Below are positions 38,995-47,992 of a stretch of DNA of 64,000 nt, piece by piece. The stretch comes from an uncultured Verrucomicrobiae bacterium (lineage in GTDB: Bacteria; Verrucomicrobiota; Verrucomicrobiia; Limisphaerales; AAA164-E04). Location of the stretch: contig CALSPN010000006.1 in assembly GCA_943788245.1 (NCBI GenBank), positions 62,001 through 126,000 on the forward strand. Reading direction: 5' to 3'. How positions within the stretch are numbered: the stretch's first letter is position 1; every line of letters begins with the position of its first letter. The position numbers were made by a program, and so were the translations under genes. The notes under the pieces are model-generated. The model did no database searches, was not told the DNA's origin, and saw only the letters and a list, made by a program, of their open reading frames with translations.

Positions 38995-39303
38995 CAGCGG
39001 GGACGCCTCCGTCACAAGATCATTGTGGCTTGAATACCTCCGGCCCCCGCACCAATGAAGGCATGGAGAACTGACGCATCTCCATTCCCTTTTCCTAACA
39101 CGCAACACGGATCGAGACGATCCGATCTACGTGACCCGTATGATGTTGATGGAATCTTGGATTTATGGCCCTTTGGCTTCGAACCTCATCCAAAAAGAAC
39201 TCATCGCATGCCACTGCTGTCGATTATAATTAACTTGTTAGAATCCAGTTCCATAATAGGATGCAGAACAATTGGCATGATCAAAACTGTAGGATATTGA
39301 TAT
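38995..39303 (+). other. Intergenic region upstream of the thioredoxin-like gene
   Basis: About 309 bases between the O-antigen-ligase-like gene and the TlpA-like gene. Short ORFs on both strands lack recognisable domains. The last 80 bases are AT-rich (39225-39300) and could hold the promoter of the thioredoxin-like gene, but no convincing -35/-10 pair stands out. I see no RNA gene or terminator hairpin with a T-run. Confidence 0.4.
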
Positions 39304-39858
39304 ATGAAACAATCAAATCATCGCTGGAATGAAACCCTTTGGATGAGCCTTGTTGGGTTATCCTTGTGCCTTTCCCTGATGTCATCAAAAGCATCGGAAG
39401 TTCAGACTCAAATTGGCAAAAAAGCGCCCACATGGGAACTCGTTGGATTGGATGGAAAGAGTGTCTCGTCATCCAAGTATGAGGGAAAGATTGTGATCTT
39501 GAATTTCTGGGCCACATGGTGCCCTCCCTGTCGTGAAGAGATACCCGACTTCATGAAGCTCCACGATGACTACAAAGACAAGGATGTTGTCGTTCTGGGA
39601 ATATCTCTTGATTCAGGATTGGGTCCTGTCAAACGGTTCGTGCGCACTCAGAAGTTGAATTACCCCGTGCTCATGGGGAACGGAAAACTTGTGGACGAGC
39701 TGGGAAATTTCTCGGCCATCCCTCAAACATTCATTATTGATGGTGAAGGGCGCATTCATACTCAATTTCAGGGTCTTGTGAAATTTGAAGCATTGGAGAA
39801 AAAACTGAAAACGCTAGAATTGTTTAGGTTACCGATTTCAAACGACACCTCATTGTGA
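39304..39858 (+). CDS. TlpA/ResA-like periplasmic thioredoxin-fold protein
   Basis: A 184-residue exported thioredoxin-like protein. A signal segment (TLWMSLVGLSLCLSLMSSKA) is followed by a TlpA-family fold with the redox pair C73 and C76 in NFWATWCPPCREEIPDF, the helix/strand VVVLGISLDSGLGPVKRFV and the cis-Pro loop AIPQTFIIDGEGRI. Such proteins reduce disulfides in periplasmic proteins, often apocytochromes before haem attachment, which would suit a genome full of exported CxxCH proteins, but no ccm genes are adjacent and the link is inference. An ATG at 39304 is the only sensible start. Confidence 0.9.
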   Translation: MKQSNHRWNETLWMSLVGLSLCLSLMSSKASEVQTQIGKKAPTWELVGLDGKSVSSSKYEGKIVILNFWATWCPPCREEIPDFMKLHDDYKDKDVVVLGISLDSGLGPVKRFVRTQKLNYPVLMGNGKLVDELGNFSAIPQTFIIDGEGRIHTQFQGLVKFEALEKKLKTLELFRLPISNDTSL

Positions 39859-39949
39859 TCTGATGGAGCAACTGAGCACATATAAAGAGATTAAGCAGTA
39901 AGCTGTCCAGGTTTGCATCAGACACAATCATCTCAAAGAACCCACAAAT

Positions 39950-40831
39950 GTGCATCCTTTCTCTCTTCTGCTACTGATCCCAGCCTGTTTTTTTACAATC
40001 CAGGCATTCGGCGCTTCCCTTCCTCAAGAAAACGCCGGTATTGTTTAAAAGCACCCAAACGACAAAGGCACAGCGGCTGATCCATCGGCGTTTTTCGCTG
40101 AATATTTTCCAGAAAAAGGTTTGGATGTTTTCCTGGAACGATGGGAAAGCATCGACGATCCAGCAAACCTTTGTTTATCGATTAAATCGCCTGGCAGAAT
40201 TGAATCATAACAATCTTTATTAATCATTCACGAAGGTGGAAGAGCAACAGGCGCTCACCTTTACCGGAGACTTCCTTCAAGACTTCAGCAGCTTTTTGCA
40301 CGCTGGTATGTACGCATCGATTCCGATTGCTGACCCATACACCACTTCGGCACCCATCTTGGAGGGGACCGGGATTTCTACTCTTACTGACACGGCATGC
40401 GAAAGCATGGGAATGGAGCATTTTGGGGAACGCCATTTCTTCAGGATGCTTCCAGCCCTTGGATCTCCGGGGAAAAATGGATTTGTGCCGAAATGATGAT
40501 AAAACTCAACGATCCACCAGAAAGAAAAAACGGAGAACAAACTTTCTGGATCGATGGTAAATTAATAGGACATGAAGGCCGGATCATCAATCACATTGGG
40601 CATGAATTTCCCTGAGGGAAATGGAAAGGAGATGGGTGGAGCGCTGATTCCAAAAGCCAGGAATCATTGGAAGGTTTCGCCTGGCGATCGATTCCAGAAT
40701 CAAACATCAACTACCTCTGGACATGCTTGTATATCACCAAGGCTCGAGAAGGGCACTTCAGCCGAATTTGGTTTAATCGAATCGTCGTGGCTGCGGAATA
40801 CATTGGCCCGATCCAAGCTTCTGATCACTAA
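39950..40831 (+). pseudogene. Decayed secreted protein gene with five in-frame stops
   Basis: One reading frame, from a GTG at 39950 to TAA at 40829, contains five premature stops: TAA 40046, TAA 40208, TGA 40331, TGA 40388 and TGA 40613. Between them the sequence is clearly protein-like: a signal peptide (HPFSLLLLIPACFFTIQAFG), HEGGRATGAHLYRRLPS, QQLFARWYVRIDSDC, PIHHFGTHLGGD, HGMRKHGNGAFWGTPFLQD, KNGEQTFWIDGKL and RIWFNRIVVAAEYIGPI. From memory this resembles an uncharacterised secreted family of Planctomycetota and Verrucomicrobiota (possibly concanavalin-like); about 50 residues after GGD seem deleted in frame. No frameshift is needed. It lies between the TlpA-like gene and the ABC exporter. 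The start is uncertain. Confidence 0.75.
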
Positions 40832-40987
40832 AGCCACAAAACGCTTGTTGCTTTTCGCCTCAAGTTTGGTTCTGATGCCTGCTTATGAAATGGGTGGCCG
40901 TGAGAGCAGCAAGGAATGTAATGATGTCTTTGCTCAACAAAATCACCCCTTCTGTATCAATCAGACAAAACTCAATGCATAAAAAAC

Positions 40988-42871
40988 GTGGATAAAGCTC
41001 TTGCGATATTGCGATTCAGTTGGCCCTTTATTCGGCCCTACAAAATGCGTCTTTGGATTTCCGTTTTCGCTGCTGTGTGTTTTGGAGTTTCAAATGCCTT
41101 CGTGCTTTGGACCATCAAAGCAGTACTCCATCGACTAGAACCCCCAAAAACTCAAATTGTTGTCGAATCCAACATCGAACCATTGTCACAAAATGCGGGC
41201 TTTGCCAGCGAATGGATCGATGGAGCGATGGCAAAGAAAGAAACTTTGCAGCAATATTCTGAAGCATTATCCAAAGAATGGCTTCCTGGTTATGGAGAGG
41301 ACATCACCCTGCGGCAAATCCTTGGAGCGTGTTTGCTCGTTCCCCTCGTGGCAGGTTTTCGGGGAGGAATGGAATTTATCTCAAAATATGGGATCAGCTG
41401 GGTGGGAGAACGGGTCGTTAACGATCTACGCATCCGGGTATTCGGCAAATTAAGCGGCTTATCAATGGATTATTTCAATCGGTCCAAAATGGGAGATATG
41501 CTGACGCGCATCAATGGAGACACGGCGATGCTTCAAGTTTGCCTCAGTTCGGGTGTTCGCAACAGTATTACTTCTCCCATGACCGTAATTTCGGTTTTCT
41601 TTTTGATGCTTATCCTCGACTGGCAATTGACGATGTCGCTTTTTTTCATCCTACCATTTGTGCTCATTGCGATTCTTGTATTCGGAAAAAAAGCCAGGAA
41701 AGCCAGTCGCAAGGCAGTAGAAACCAATGTCACTCAATCCAGTTTGATTGTTGAGATGCTGCAGTCCATCCGAATCGTCAAAGCCTACGGTCTTGAATCT
41801 CTGCAAACAAGCCGCTTCGGCATTCTCTCAAGGCGCCTGTTCGGTCACACCATGAAAACTATCCGCTCTCAGGAAAAGGTGGGCCCTTTGGTTGAATTCA
41901 TGGGGGTTTCGGCTATGGGAGGATTGATTCTTTTCGTGGTTGCTACAGAGCGCTCTATGTCCGACATGGTCGTCTTCTTTGGCGCATTGGCCACCTTCTA
42001 TTCACCGGTAAAGAAACTGGCTAACCTCCATGTCCTGATTGAGAAAACGAGCATCGGAGTGGATCGACTTATGAAAGTGCTCGACGAAAAACCAAGTGTC
42101 ACCGAATGCGAATCGGCGGTTGCATTGAGCCAATTCAAACGTTCCATTTCCTTTGAAAATGTTTCTTTTGCCTACGATCAAGCCAAAGTGATCGACCGTC
42201 TAAACCTTGACATTCCACGCGGTCAAAAATTAGGGATTGCGGGTGAGAGTGGATCCGGCAAAAGCACGCTGATCAATCTGTTCTTTCGCTTTTTTGATCC
42301 CACAGAAGGGACGATCAAACTGGATGGTATTGATTTTCGAGATTACAGCCAAAAAGAACTGCGCCAGCTGATGGCCTTGGTTAGCCAAGATGTGGTCGTA
42401 TTCGATCAAACCGTTTTTGACAACATTGGGTGCGGTAAGGAGGGAAGCTCCAACGAAGCCATCCAATCAGCCGCCATGAATGCACATGCAGACGGATTCA
42501 TTCAAAACCTTCCCGAAGGTTATGAGACAATCCTGGGAGAACGCGGCACTTCTTTGTCGGGTGGCCAACGTCAGCGCATTTCCATCGCACGAGCTTTCGT
42601 CAGAAATGCGCCCATTCTGGTTCTGGACGAAGCGACAGCTGCATTGGATTCAGCATCGGAAGGTGAAGTGCAAAATGCCATCGATGAATTAGCAAAAGAC
42701 CGAACGGTGATCTGCATTGCCCACCGACTTTCCACGCTGCAGCAGATGGACCGCATCATTGTCCTTGCAGAAGGAGCCATTGTGGAAGATGGCTCTTTTG
42801 ACAGCCTGATTCAAAAAGGGGGTGTCTTCGCCAGCATGGCAAAACGTCAGGGAATCAACTCTAGGTCTTAA
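40988..42871 (+). CDS. MsbA-like ABC exporter (fused membrane and ATPase domains)
   Basis: A 627-residue type IV ABC half-transporter. Six membrane helices occupy residues 15-320; an unusually long segment between helices 1 and 2 (about residues 45-105) probably faces the periplasm. The ATPase domain has Walker A GESGSGKSTL (about 418), Q-loop VSQDVVVFDQTVF, signature LSGGQRQRISIARAF (about 524), Walker B ILVLDEATAALDS and the switch His in CIAHRLST. It should work as a homodimer, moving a lipid or other amphipathic substrate outward, as MsbA flips lipid A precursors. It starts at a GTG (40988) with no strong ribosome site, so the exact start is uncertain. No lipid A genes are next to it. Confidence 0.92.
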   Translation: MDKALAILRFSWPFIRPYKMRLWISVFAAVCFGVSNAFVLWTIKAVLHRLEPPKTQIVVESNIEPLSQNAGFASEWIDGAMAKKETLQQYSEALSKEWLPGYGEDITLRQILGACLLVPLVAGFRGGMEFISKYGISWVGERVVNDLRIRVFGKLSGLSMDYFNRSKMGDMLTRINGDTAMLQVCLSSGVRNSITSPMTVISVFFLMLILDWQLTMSLFFILPFVLIAILVFGKKARKASRKAVETNVTQSSLIVEMLQSIRIVKAYGLESLQTSRFGILSRRLFGHTMKTIRSQEKVGPLVEFMGVSAMGGLILFVVATERSMSDMVVFFGALATFYSPVKKLANLHVLIEKTSIGVDRLMKVLDEKPSVTECESAVALSQFKRSISFENVSFAYDQAKVIDRLNLDIPRGQKLGIAGESGSGKSTLINLFFRFFDPTEGTIKLDGIDFRDYSQKELRQLMALVSQDVVVFDQTVFDNIGCGKEGSSNEAIQSAAMNAHADGFIQNLPEGYETILGERGTSLSGGQRQRISIARAFVRNAPILVLDEATAALDSASEGEVQNAIDELAKDRTVICIAHRLSTLQQMDRIIVLAEGAIVEDGSFDSLIQKGGVFASMAKRQGINSRS

Positions 42872-43117
42872 GGCTCAGATGCCTGCTGCTTATCAGGAAT
42901 TTCAGGTTCATGAGGCTGATTAGAATTTTCTTTCAACATCTCGTGCCCTGAACTTTTCACCCGGGATTTACCTGATACCTATTTGATATTTTCTTTACTC
43001 CTCTTCAGAAAAGCAGACGAACATGTCTGAAAGAAACCTGTTTGAAAAAACTTTTACACCTAATGCACTTTAAGAGCAATAGTTTCCGGTTCTTGCACTT
43101 ACGTGCAGAGAATCCAT

Positions 43118-44278
43118 TCAGTCCAGACTGTAATAAATCTTTTCAAGCGCCAGTACGGCATAGCTTGTCACCAAAGCAGGATCTCGCTCCCACCAACGAC
43201 CATTCTGATTAATCCATGAGCCGTCCTCGTTTTGGAGGGATGCCAGCCTGTTCACTAATTTTTTTCGCCAATCTACCGTTTCTCCGTTTTTGAGTTGGAG
43301 GGTTTCAACGCCATATGCTGTCAGTGCCTTGGCCATGGTATGATAGTAATAAAACAAACCCTGCAGCCCCATCGCAGGATTTTCTTCAAGGGTATAATTT
43401 GCTTTCAACCAACCCAGAACCGCTTGAACCTGCGGAGATTCCTTGCCTAGTTTGGCATAGGCATAGCCTAACAACCCACCATAACTGATGCTCCCATAGG
43501 ATCTCAAGGCGACTCGACCGGTCAGGGGATCTTTGTACTCCCCTGCTTTACTGAGACCAGGATAGTAAATAAAACCACCCTTGTTGGTTTCATCATCCGA
43601 GACCCAATCCTGTTTGTTGACGGATGTCAGGTTTTGGCAATTTTGAAGGAATTGAATCGCTGCTTGAAAATCGAGCTTCTGATTTTTGGCAGAAGACTGA
43701 TCTTGCGCAAGGTGCTGGCTGTAATGCAATGCTTCCAATGCCTGAAGCGTGTTTCCCATATCAGAATGGTCATACTTAGAACCATAGCCTATTCCTCCAT
43801 CCATAGGATGGTCCATTACTCCCTTATCCCCGAAATCACTTTGCATTCCAATCAAGTATTCTCGTGATTTCAAAATGCGTTCATCCAAGGAGGGATCTCC
43901 TGCCGCGACCATTGACATCAGACATATAGCAGTGTTGTAGGTAATCAGATTAATTCGGTAAATACCTCCATCTTCGTGGTAACAAGAGTCAATATACTTC
44001 AGGGCATTTTTAATAGCAGGATGTTCGTTGGATTCAAACAACCCCGAAGGATCTCCCTTCATTGCCACCAGAGCCAAGCCCGTAACAGCCGGGTGATCCG
44101 CTGTGGACCACCATCCGGCTTGGTTTTGAGAAGATTCCAGCCATTTCGTACCATGCTGAATTAACTTGGAAACCTGCGATCTAATTTCATCTGACTCCTC
44201 CGCGGAAACCTTGAGCGAAAGAATACTCGCTACATAAAGGATCAGCGCGGTCCATCGTTTAAGTTGGTTTACACTCAT
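43118..44278 (-). CDS. Exported prenyltransferase/squalene-oxidase repeat protein
   Basis: A 386-residue protein with a signal peptide (RWTALILYVASILSLKVSA) when begun at the ATG at 44278; nine more residues are possible from 44305. The mature part is an alpha-alpha toroid made of repeats of the squalene cyclase/prenyltransferase type: GTKWLESSQNQAGWWSTAD, KYIDSCYHEDGGIY, QALEALHYSQ, SYGSISYGGLLGYAYA and RLASLQNEDGSWINQNGRW. The DxDD acid motif of terpene cyclases is not seen, so it is unlikely to be a true cyclase. Exported proteins of this type occur widely in Planctomycetota and Verrucomicrobiota with unknown function. It follows the YdjY-like gene, 51 bp apart, on the same strand. Confidence 0.82.
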   Translation of the reverse strand: MSVNQLKRWTALILYVASILSLKVSAEESDEIRSQVSKLIQHGTKWLESSQNQAGWWSTADHPAVTGLALVAMKGDPSGLFESNEHPAIKNALKYIDSCYHEDGGIYRINLITYNTAICLMSMVAAGDPSLDERILKSREYLIGMQSDFGDKGVMDHPMDGGIGYGSKYDHSDMGNTLQALEALHYSQHLAQDQSSAKNQKLDFQAAIQFLQNCQNLTSVNKQDWVSDDETNKGGFIYYPGLSKAGEYKDPLTGRVALRSYGSISYGGLLGYAYAKLGKESPQVQAVLGWLKANYTLEENPAMGLQGLFYYYHTMAKALTAYGVETLQLKNGETVDWRKKLVNRLASLQNEDGSWINQNGRWWERDPALVTSYAVLALEKIYYSLD

Positions 44279-44329
44279 AATTATTGAATCCAAAACTGGG
44301 CTCATTTTGATATTTCCCCCTCCTGATCG

Positions 44330-44653
44330 CTAAAAATAAAAGTTACTCCCATTCACTTTACCATAGAATGTCACTAAAAGGTTTTCGATAGGGCCTTCGT
44401 GCATGTTGACATTTGCTGGAAAAGCGATCGATCGCTGCGCTTGATTCAGCCGAACGTTGCCTAGTTCCAAAACACCCGGACTGATTTCCTTTATCGAAAA
44501 CTCATCAAGAGACTTCACCTCTGCTTGTACCATCGGAGGGGCTTCATCAGGAACCTTGGAGGGAGGTCTTGACTCTGGCGCAACTAGGCCCATCGCAAGG
44601 CACACATTCATACTGAAGAGCAGCACACAACCATGATATATTTTAGCTCTCAT
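44330..44653 (-). CDS. Short secreted YdjY-like protein, probably truncated
   Basis: A 107-residue protein. Residues 1-20 are a signal peptide (MRAKIYHGCVLLFSMNVCLA), so I start at 44653 rather than 44710. The stretch GNVRLNQAQRSIAFPANVNM followed by EGPIENLLVTFYGKVNG matches the opening strands of the YdjY domain, whose usual version continues GKVHESL and runs for about 100 residues more. Here the protein stops nine residues after GKV. It is therefore likely a truncated gene, or a short domain variant. The downstream repeat protein begins 51 bp later. The family's function is unknown. Confidence 0.55.
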   Translation of the reverse strand: MRAKIYHGCVLLFSMNVCLAMGLVAPESRPPSKVPDEAPPMVQAEVKSLDEFSIKEISPGVLELGNVRLNQAQRSIAFPANVNMHEGPIENLLVTFYGKVNGSNFYF

Positions 44654-45029
44654 CGAGTTTATGAAGACGCATACATTGCTGTAATCAAACCATAACTTTT
44701 GTTTCCTCAACGTCGGGATTCGTAGAAAAGATTACTTGGTTTTTTAATAGTTTTCAAAATTTTTTATTGATTCAGTCCTAGCACATTATTAACGAAAAAG
44801 GGAACACTCAAGATGGAGCGACCGCTATGGAGAATAAATGAGGCCCTCTCATCGATTGTGGTTCCATTCAAAACGGAAACCCATCTTCGCATGCCATTGA
44901 CATGGCTCAACGCCGAAAAAGCCATGTCTGCATCAGAAACCTGATTTACTACTTTTGACGAATGGTAGGATGCACTTGATGGTGAGGCAACGAATCGATT
45001 GAGCAAAGCAGATGCTGATAGTCATAGAG
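44654..45029 (-). other. Gap with one unrecognised small ORF
   Basis: About 376 bases between the YdjY-like gene and the FAD oxidoreductase. An 80-codon minus-strand ORF at 44764-45006 starts with TTG and contains GMRRWVSVLNGTTIDERASF and ILHSGRSILSVPFF; I recognise no domain. It could be a remnant of a larger gene, since its sequence looks protein-like, but no upstream frame extends it. The interval just upstream of the YdjY-like gene (44700-44765) is AT-rich. No RNA gene or terminator was found. Confidence 0.3.
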
Positions 45030-46748
45030 TTAAGAAGCCATATCTGGCCATTCGGATTCCACGCCTTGTTTTTTGATAGTTGCCTGAAAATTATTGAGAT
45101 GTTTTTTCTGGTTCCTGATAGATCGAATGGGCTGACCGGATTTCAAAGCTTCATGAGCCAGAAGCCCCGCTGCTTCACCAATCCCCCACTCCACTGGATG
45201 CAATCTGTAGCAGCCGTTGGTTACGTGAGTTGTTCCTATATTCTTGCAGGCAGGAATTAAATTTTCGATGCGCTTGGGAATCAACGCTCCTAAAGGAATT
45301 TGGAAAGGCAAGGTTTCAAAATCAATGTAGTTGTCACCACCTGTCGAGGGATGTAAATCAATCGGGTAACTTCCAATGCCAATTGCATCTGAATAGGATT
45401 CGGCGCGGACATCAGCCCTGCCCATGCCGGTTGAGGCCATGCGTTGCTCAAGACCACAATCTTGTTCCGTTACCGTATACTCTGCCTGAATCCTTCGTGA
45501 CTCTCTCACATACGGATACATTGCCAAACCATCCTCGGTCCCCATGACATCGGGTCGAAGTCTCAAGCCCGGATACCCTTGCCCATCATCATGCCGAGGT
45601 GCTTCCGTCTGCATCCAATACAACAAGGACAGACTTAATTGCTTTGCATCCCACACGTGTTTAAGAAACTCCTCTCGCTTCACATCGATAATCGATCCAA
45701 GGAAATAATCGTTTTGCGGCCAATTCACCAAACTAATATCGCTTTTGAAACTGCCAGTTTCAAAGTTGGACTGGGCTAATATTCGGCGATAACTCCATAG
45801 ATTAATGATCCCCTTATAACCGCCAGAACCAGGATTAAAACCAAGTAGCCTTGATTCCGAACTGCGAGGGTGAGTGTATGTCCAATCCAACAGACGACCT
45901 GGCCAAGCAGGGCTCAGGTCAGGCATGAACTTGCGCCAGAAACCATAGCGTTCAGGCTTCGCAATAACGTGATTTTCACCGTCCATATGATCCATGGCAA
46001 AACACATGGTAAAGGCTTGGTGGTTATCAGGTCGGGCGGATTCGCTGGCATGCATTTCACCCGTTTGCGTTTTGGATTCCGTTCCAACGACATATTCGAC
46101 TTTTGCGAGTGGCAGTAAATCACCCAGCTCGGTTGCATCAATAAAGACAGGCGCTTCTATGACACTTTTTTCTCCTGATTTTTCACTGAACACTTCAACA
46201 GATTGAATCCGACCACCATTCACCTCTGCTCCAACAGGTCTACATTGATTCAATATAATAAGCTGACCTGAACTGAGATATGGAGCCAACCAATCCAAAA
46301 GCACAGCGAGCGCAACTCTTGGCTCATGACAGAGTCGTGAAACAGAGCCATTACCTGGGTTCAACTTCCATTTCTGCCGCTGAGCGTGTTTTAGCGGATA
46401 GTTTGTTCGATAGTAGTTTCGAATCCGTCGCCGTAGTTCACGGTAGGATGCGTTGGCGCCAAATGACTCAATCCAACGATGCTCATCTGGGGGCACTCCC
46501 TGTGATGTCAGTTGCCCACCAATCCACTCCGTCTCTTCGGTCAAAACCACTTGATGCCCATTCCGCAAAGCGGCAAACGCTGCCGAACAACCGCCTAAAC
46601 TGCCACCAATGATCGCAACATCAGTCTTAAATCCTGATTGCTTTGAATCAGCTCTTAAATACGAGCACCACACGGAATGATCCACCCCGAACATCAAAGC
46701 GCTTTGAACACTTTGCTTTGCAAACTTTCGTCGATTGATGTTGACCAT
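45030..46748 (-). CDS. FAD-dependent oxidoreductase (PF12831-type), exported
   Basis: A 572-residue flavoprotein. The N-terminus (NRRKFAKQSVQSALMFG) resembles a Tat signal, and the Rossmann site DVAIIGGSLGGCSAAFAALR binds FAD (about residues 42-61). EETEWIGGQLTSQG (about 72) and PVFIDATELGDLLPLA (about 200) are characteristic of the FAD_oxidored family used in Planctomycetota and Verrucomicrobiota; the C-terminus ends NLIPACKNIGTTHVTNGCYR and WGIGEAAGLLAHEAL. The substrate is unknown; relatives are annotated variously as xanthan lyase-like or membrane FAD proteins without proof. It is monocistronic, the neighbouring rplI operon reading the same way but separated by a terminator. Confidence 0.85.
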   Translation of the reverse strand: MVNINRRKFAKQSVQSALMFGVDHSVWCSYLRADSKQSGFKTDVAIIGGSLGGCSAAFAALRNGHQVVLTEETEWIGGQLTSQGVPPDEHRWIESFGANASYRELRRRIRNYYRTNYPLKHAQRQKWKLNPGNGSVSRLCHEPRVALAVLLDWLAPYLSSGQLIILNQCRPVGAEVNGGRIQSVEVFSEKSGEKSVIEAPVFIDATELGDLLPLAKVEYVVGTESKTQTGEMHASESARPDNHQAFTMCFAMDHMDGENHVIAKPERYGFWRKFMPDLSPAWPGRLLDWTYTHPRSSESRLLGFNPGSGGYKGIINLWSYRRILAQSNFETGSFKSDISLVNWPQNDYFLGSIIDVKREEFLKHVWDAKQLSLSLLYWMQTEAPRHDDGQGYPGLRLRPDVMGTEDGLAMYPYVRESRRIQAEYTVTEQDCGLEQRMASTGMGRADVRAESYSDAIGIGSYPIDLHPSTGGDNYIDFETLPFQIPLGALIPKRIENLIPACKNIGTTHVTNGCYRLHPVEWGIGEAAGLLAHEALKSGQPIRSIRNQKKHLNNFQATIKKQGVESEWPDMAS

Positions 46749-46873
46749 GGGTCCATTGACCTTGATTGAAGAAGTATGGTCAAGCTTTTGATGAATCCTG
46801 AATCAGGTCGTTATCATATTACGTTTTGCTGAAAAGGACTCAGAATTCATGGCATTAAGAATAATAAAGACAA

Positions 46874-46901
46874 AAGCCCCGCTTCATATGAAACGGGGCT
46901 T
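46874..46901 (-). terminator. Intrinsic terminator after rplI
   Basis: The 8-bp GC-rich stem AAGCCCCG/CGGGGCTT is separated by 12 nt, with T-rich flanks. On the minus strand it lies 31-58 bases past the rplI stop and is followed by TTTTGTCTTTATT, a good rho-independent terminator for the rpsF-ssb-rplI transcript. The plus-strand tail is weaker. Confidence 0.8.
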
Positions 46902-46931
46902 TACGAAATATATATTGAGCAGGAAAAGAAA

Positions 46932-47411
46932 CTACTCAGCAGCAGTCAGAATAGGAGCACTTCCTTCGATAACTACCTTGAGATTGGCAGTGACATCCGT
47001 GTGCAGTCGAATTTCAATTAAATGCTCACCTGCAAATTTAATCGGCTCTGGAAGCAGGATCTTGCGACGCTCCAGTTCCAGTTCGAACTGGCTCATTAAC
47101 TCTTCAGCAATCACCTGGGATGTGACAGAACCAAACATCTTACCGTCTTCTCCTGTTTTCATCCGGACATTGAGAATCAATTTCCCTAAACTGCCCTGCA
47201 GTTCTTTGGCGTGGTTCAACTCTTCTGTCTCACGTTTCTGACGACGATCTCGAAGGCTGTCAACACGACGCTTGTTCGCATTGGTCAATGGAATGGCGTA
47301 TCCTTGGGGTATGAGGTAATTGCGAGCATAACCAGCAGCTACTGTTGCCTGATCCGCTTCGCCACCCAAACCATCTACTTTTTTGATGAGGATTACATCT
47401 GTCTTTGCCAT
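46932..47411 (-). CDS. rplI: 50S ribosomal protein L9 (bL9)
   Basis: A 159-residue bL9. The N-terminal rRNA-binding domain reads DVILIKKVDGLGGEADQATVAAGYARNYLIPQG, shown here by its two halves VILIKKVDGLG and GYARNYLIPQGYA (about 5-40). A long charged helix follows (RVDSLRDRRQKRETEELNHA), then the C-terminal domain with GEDGKMFGSVTSQVIAEEL. The protein sits on the large subunit near the L1 stalk and restrains frameshifting. It is the last gene of the prs-side minus-strand set, 73 bp after ssb and without rpsR between, followed by a terminator. Confidence 0.97.
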   Translation of the reverse strand: MAKTDVILIKKVDGLGGEADQATVAAGYARNYLIPQGYAIPLTNANKRRVDSLRDRRQKRETEELNHAKELQGSLGKLILNVRMKTGEDGKMFGSVTSQVIAEELMSQFELELERRKILLPEPIKFAGEHLIEIRLHTDVTANLKVVIEGSAPILTAAE

Positions 47412-47484
47412 ATTGATTTAATTCTTAACTAGTATTTTTGTTGTTGATAAAGGATAGAGGTGAGTCCGGTGGAGTGACTCATTT

Positions 47485-47961
47485 TCAAAATGGGACGTCA
47501 TCATCATCCATCGGCGGAGCGCCGTCCGGAGCGGGTCTTCTGGTGTGCGGAGCCGGGTTGGGATTAGGCTGTGGTGCTGACTGAGCTCCTCCAGCATAAT
47601 TCTCTCCGCCTCCTTCGCCTCGTCCCCCACCTGAATCAAGAAACTGAAAAGACTCTAGAATAACGCCAAGGCGTGATCTTTTCTGCCCTGTTTGTTTGTC
47701 ATCCCATTGGTCCAGCTTGAGTCGCCCTTCAACCATCACTGGGCGCCCCTTGCGAAGGTATTGCCCCAACACCTCTGCCTGACGGCCGAAAGCATCGACA
47801 TCTACGAAGGTCGTTTCATCTCGGGTTTCACCGGATTCGGTTTTCCATGAACGGTTGACGGCTAAACCTAGCTTGGCAATCGCTTTGCCACTGGGCGTAT
47901 ACCGAAGTTCAGGATCTCGCGTCAAATTCCCGACGAGTATGACTTTATTGAATGATGGCAT
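47485..47961 (-). CDS. ssb: Single-stranded DNA-binding protein
   Basis: A 158-residue SSB. The OB fold covers residues 1-110 (FNKVILVGNLTRDPELRYTPSG, in the order VILVGNLTRDPELRY then SGKAIAKLGLAVN), with VDVDAFGRQAEVLGQYLRKG as the tetramer core. A Gly/Pro/Asn-rich linker leads to the acidic tip DDDDVPF, which binds partner proteins such as RecQ and PriA. It follows rpsF by 31 bp on the same strand, as in many bacteria. Full length and normal. Confidence 0.97.
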   Translation of the reverse strand: MPSFNKVILVGNLTRDPELRYTPSGKAIAKLGLAVNRSWKTESGETRDETTFVDVDAFGRQAEVLGQYLRKGRPVMVEGRLKLDQWDDKQTGQKRSRLGVILESFQFLDSGGGRGEGGGENYAGGAQSAPQPNPNPAPHTRRPAPDGAPPMDDDDVPF

Positions 47962-47992
47962 TGGAAGTAGATCAAAAAGTCAGCACTGACAA

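Noticed and set aside
40331-40615. TGA codons in the 39950 gene as selenocysteine or recoded stops
   Set aside because: Two TAA stops interrupt the same frame, no selenocysteine insertion hairpin is apparent, and genes all around end at TGA normally.
42868-42942. Short minus-strand ORF ending in KQQASEP after the ABC exporter
   Set aside because: About 25-35 codons, overlaps the exporter stop, no start context and no domain.
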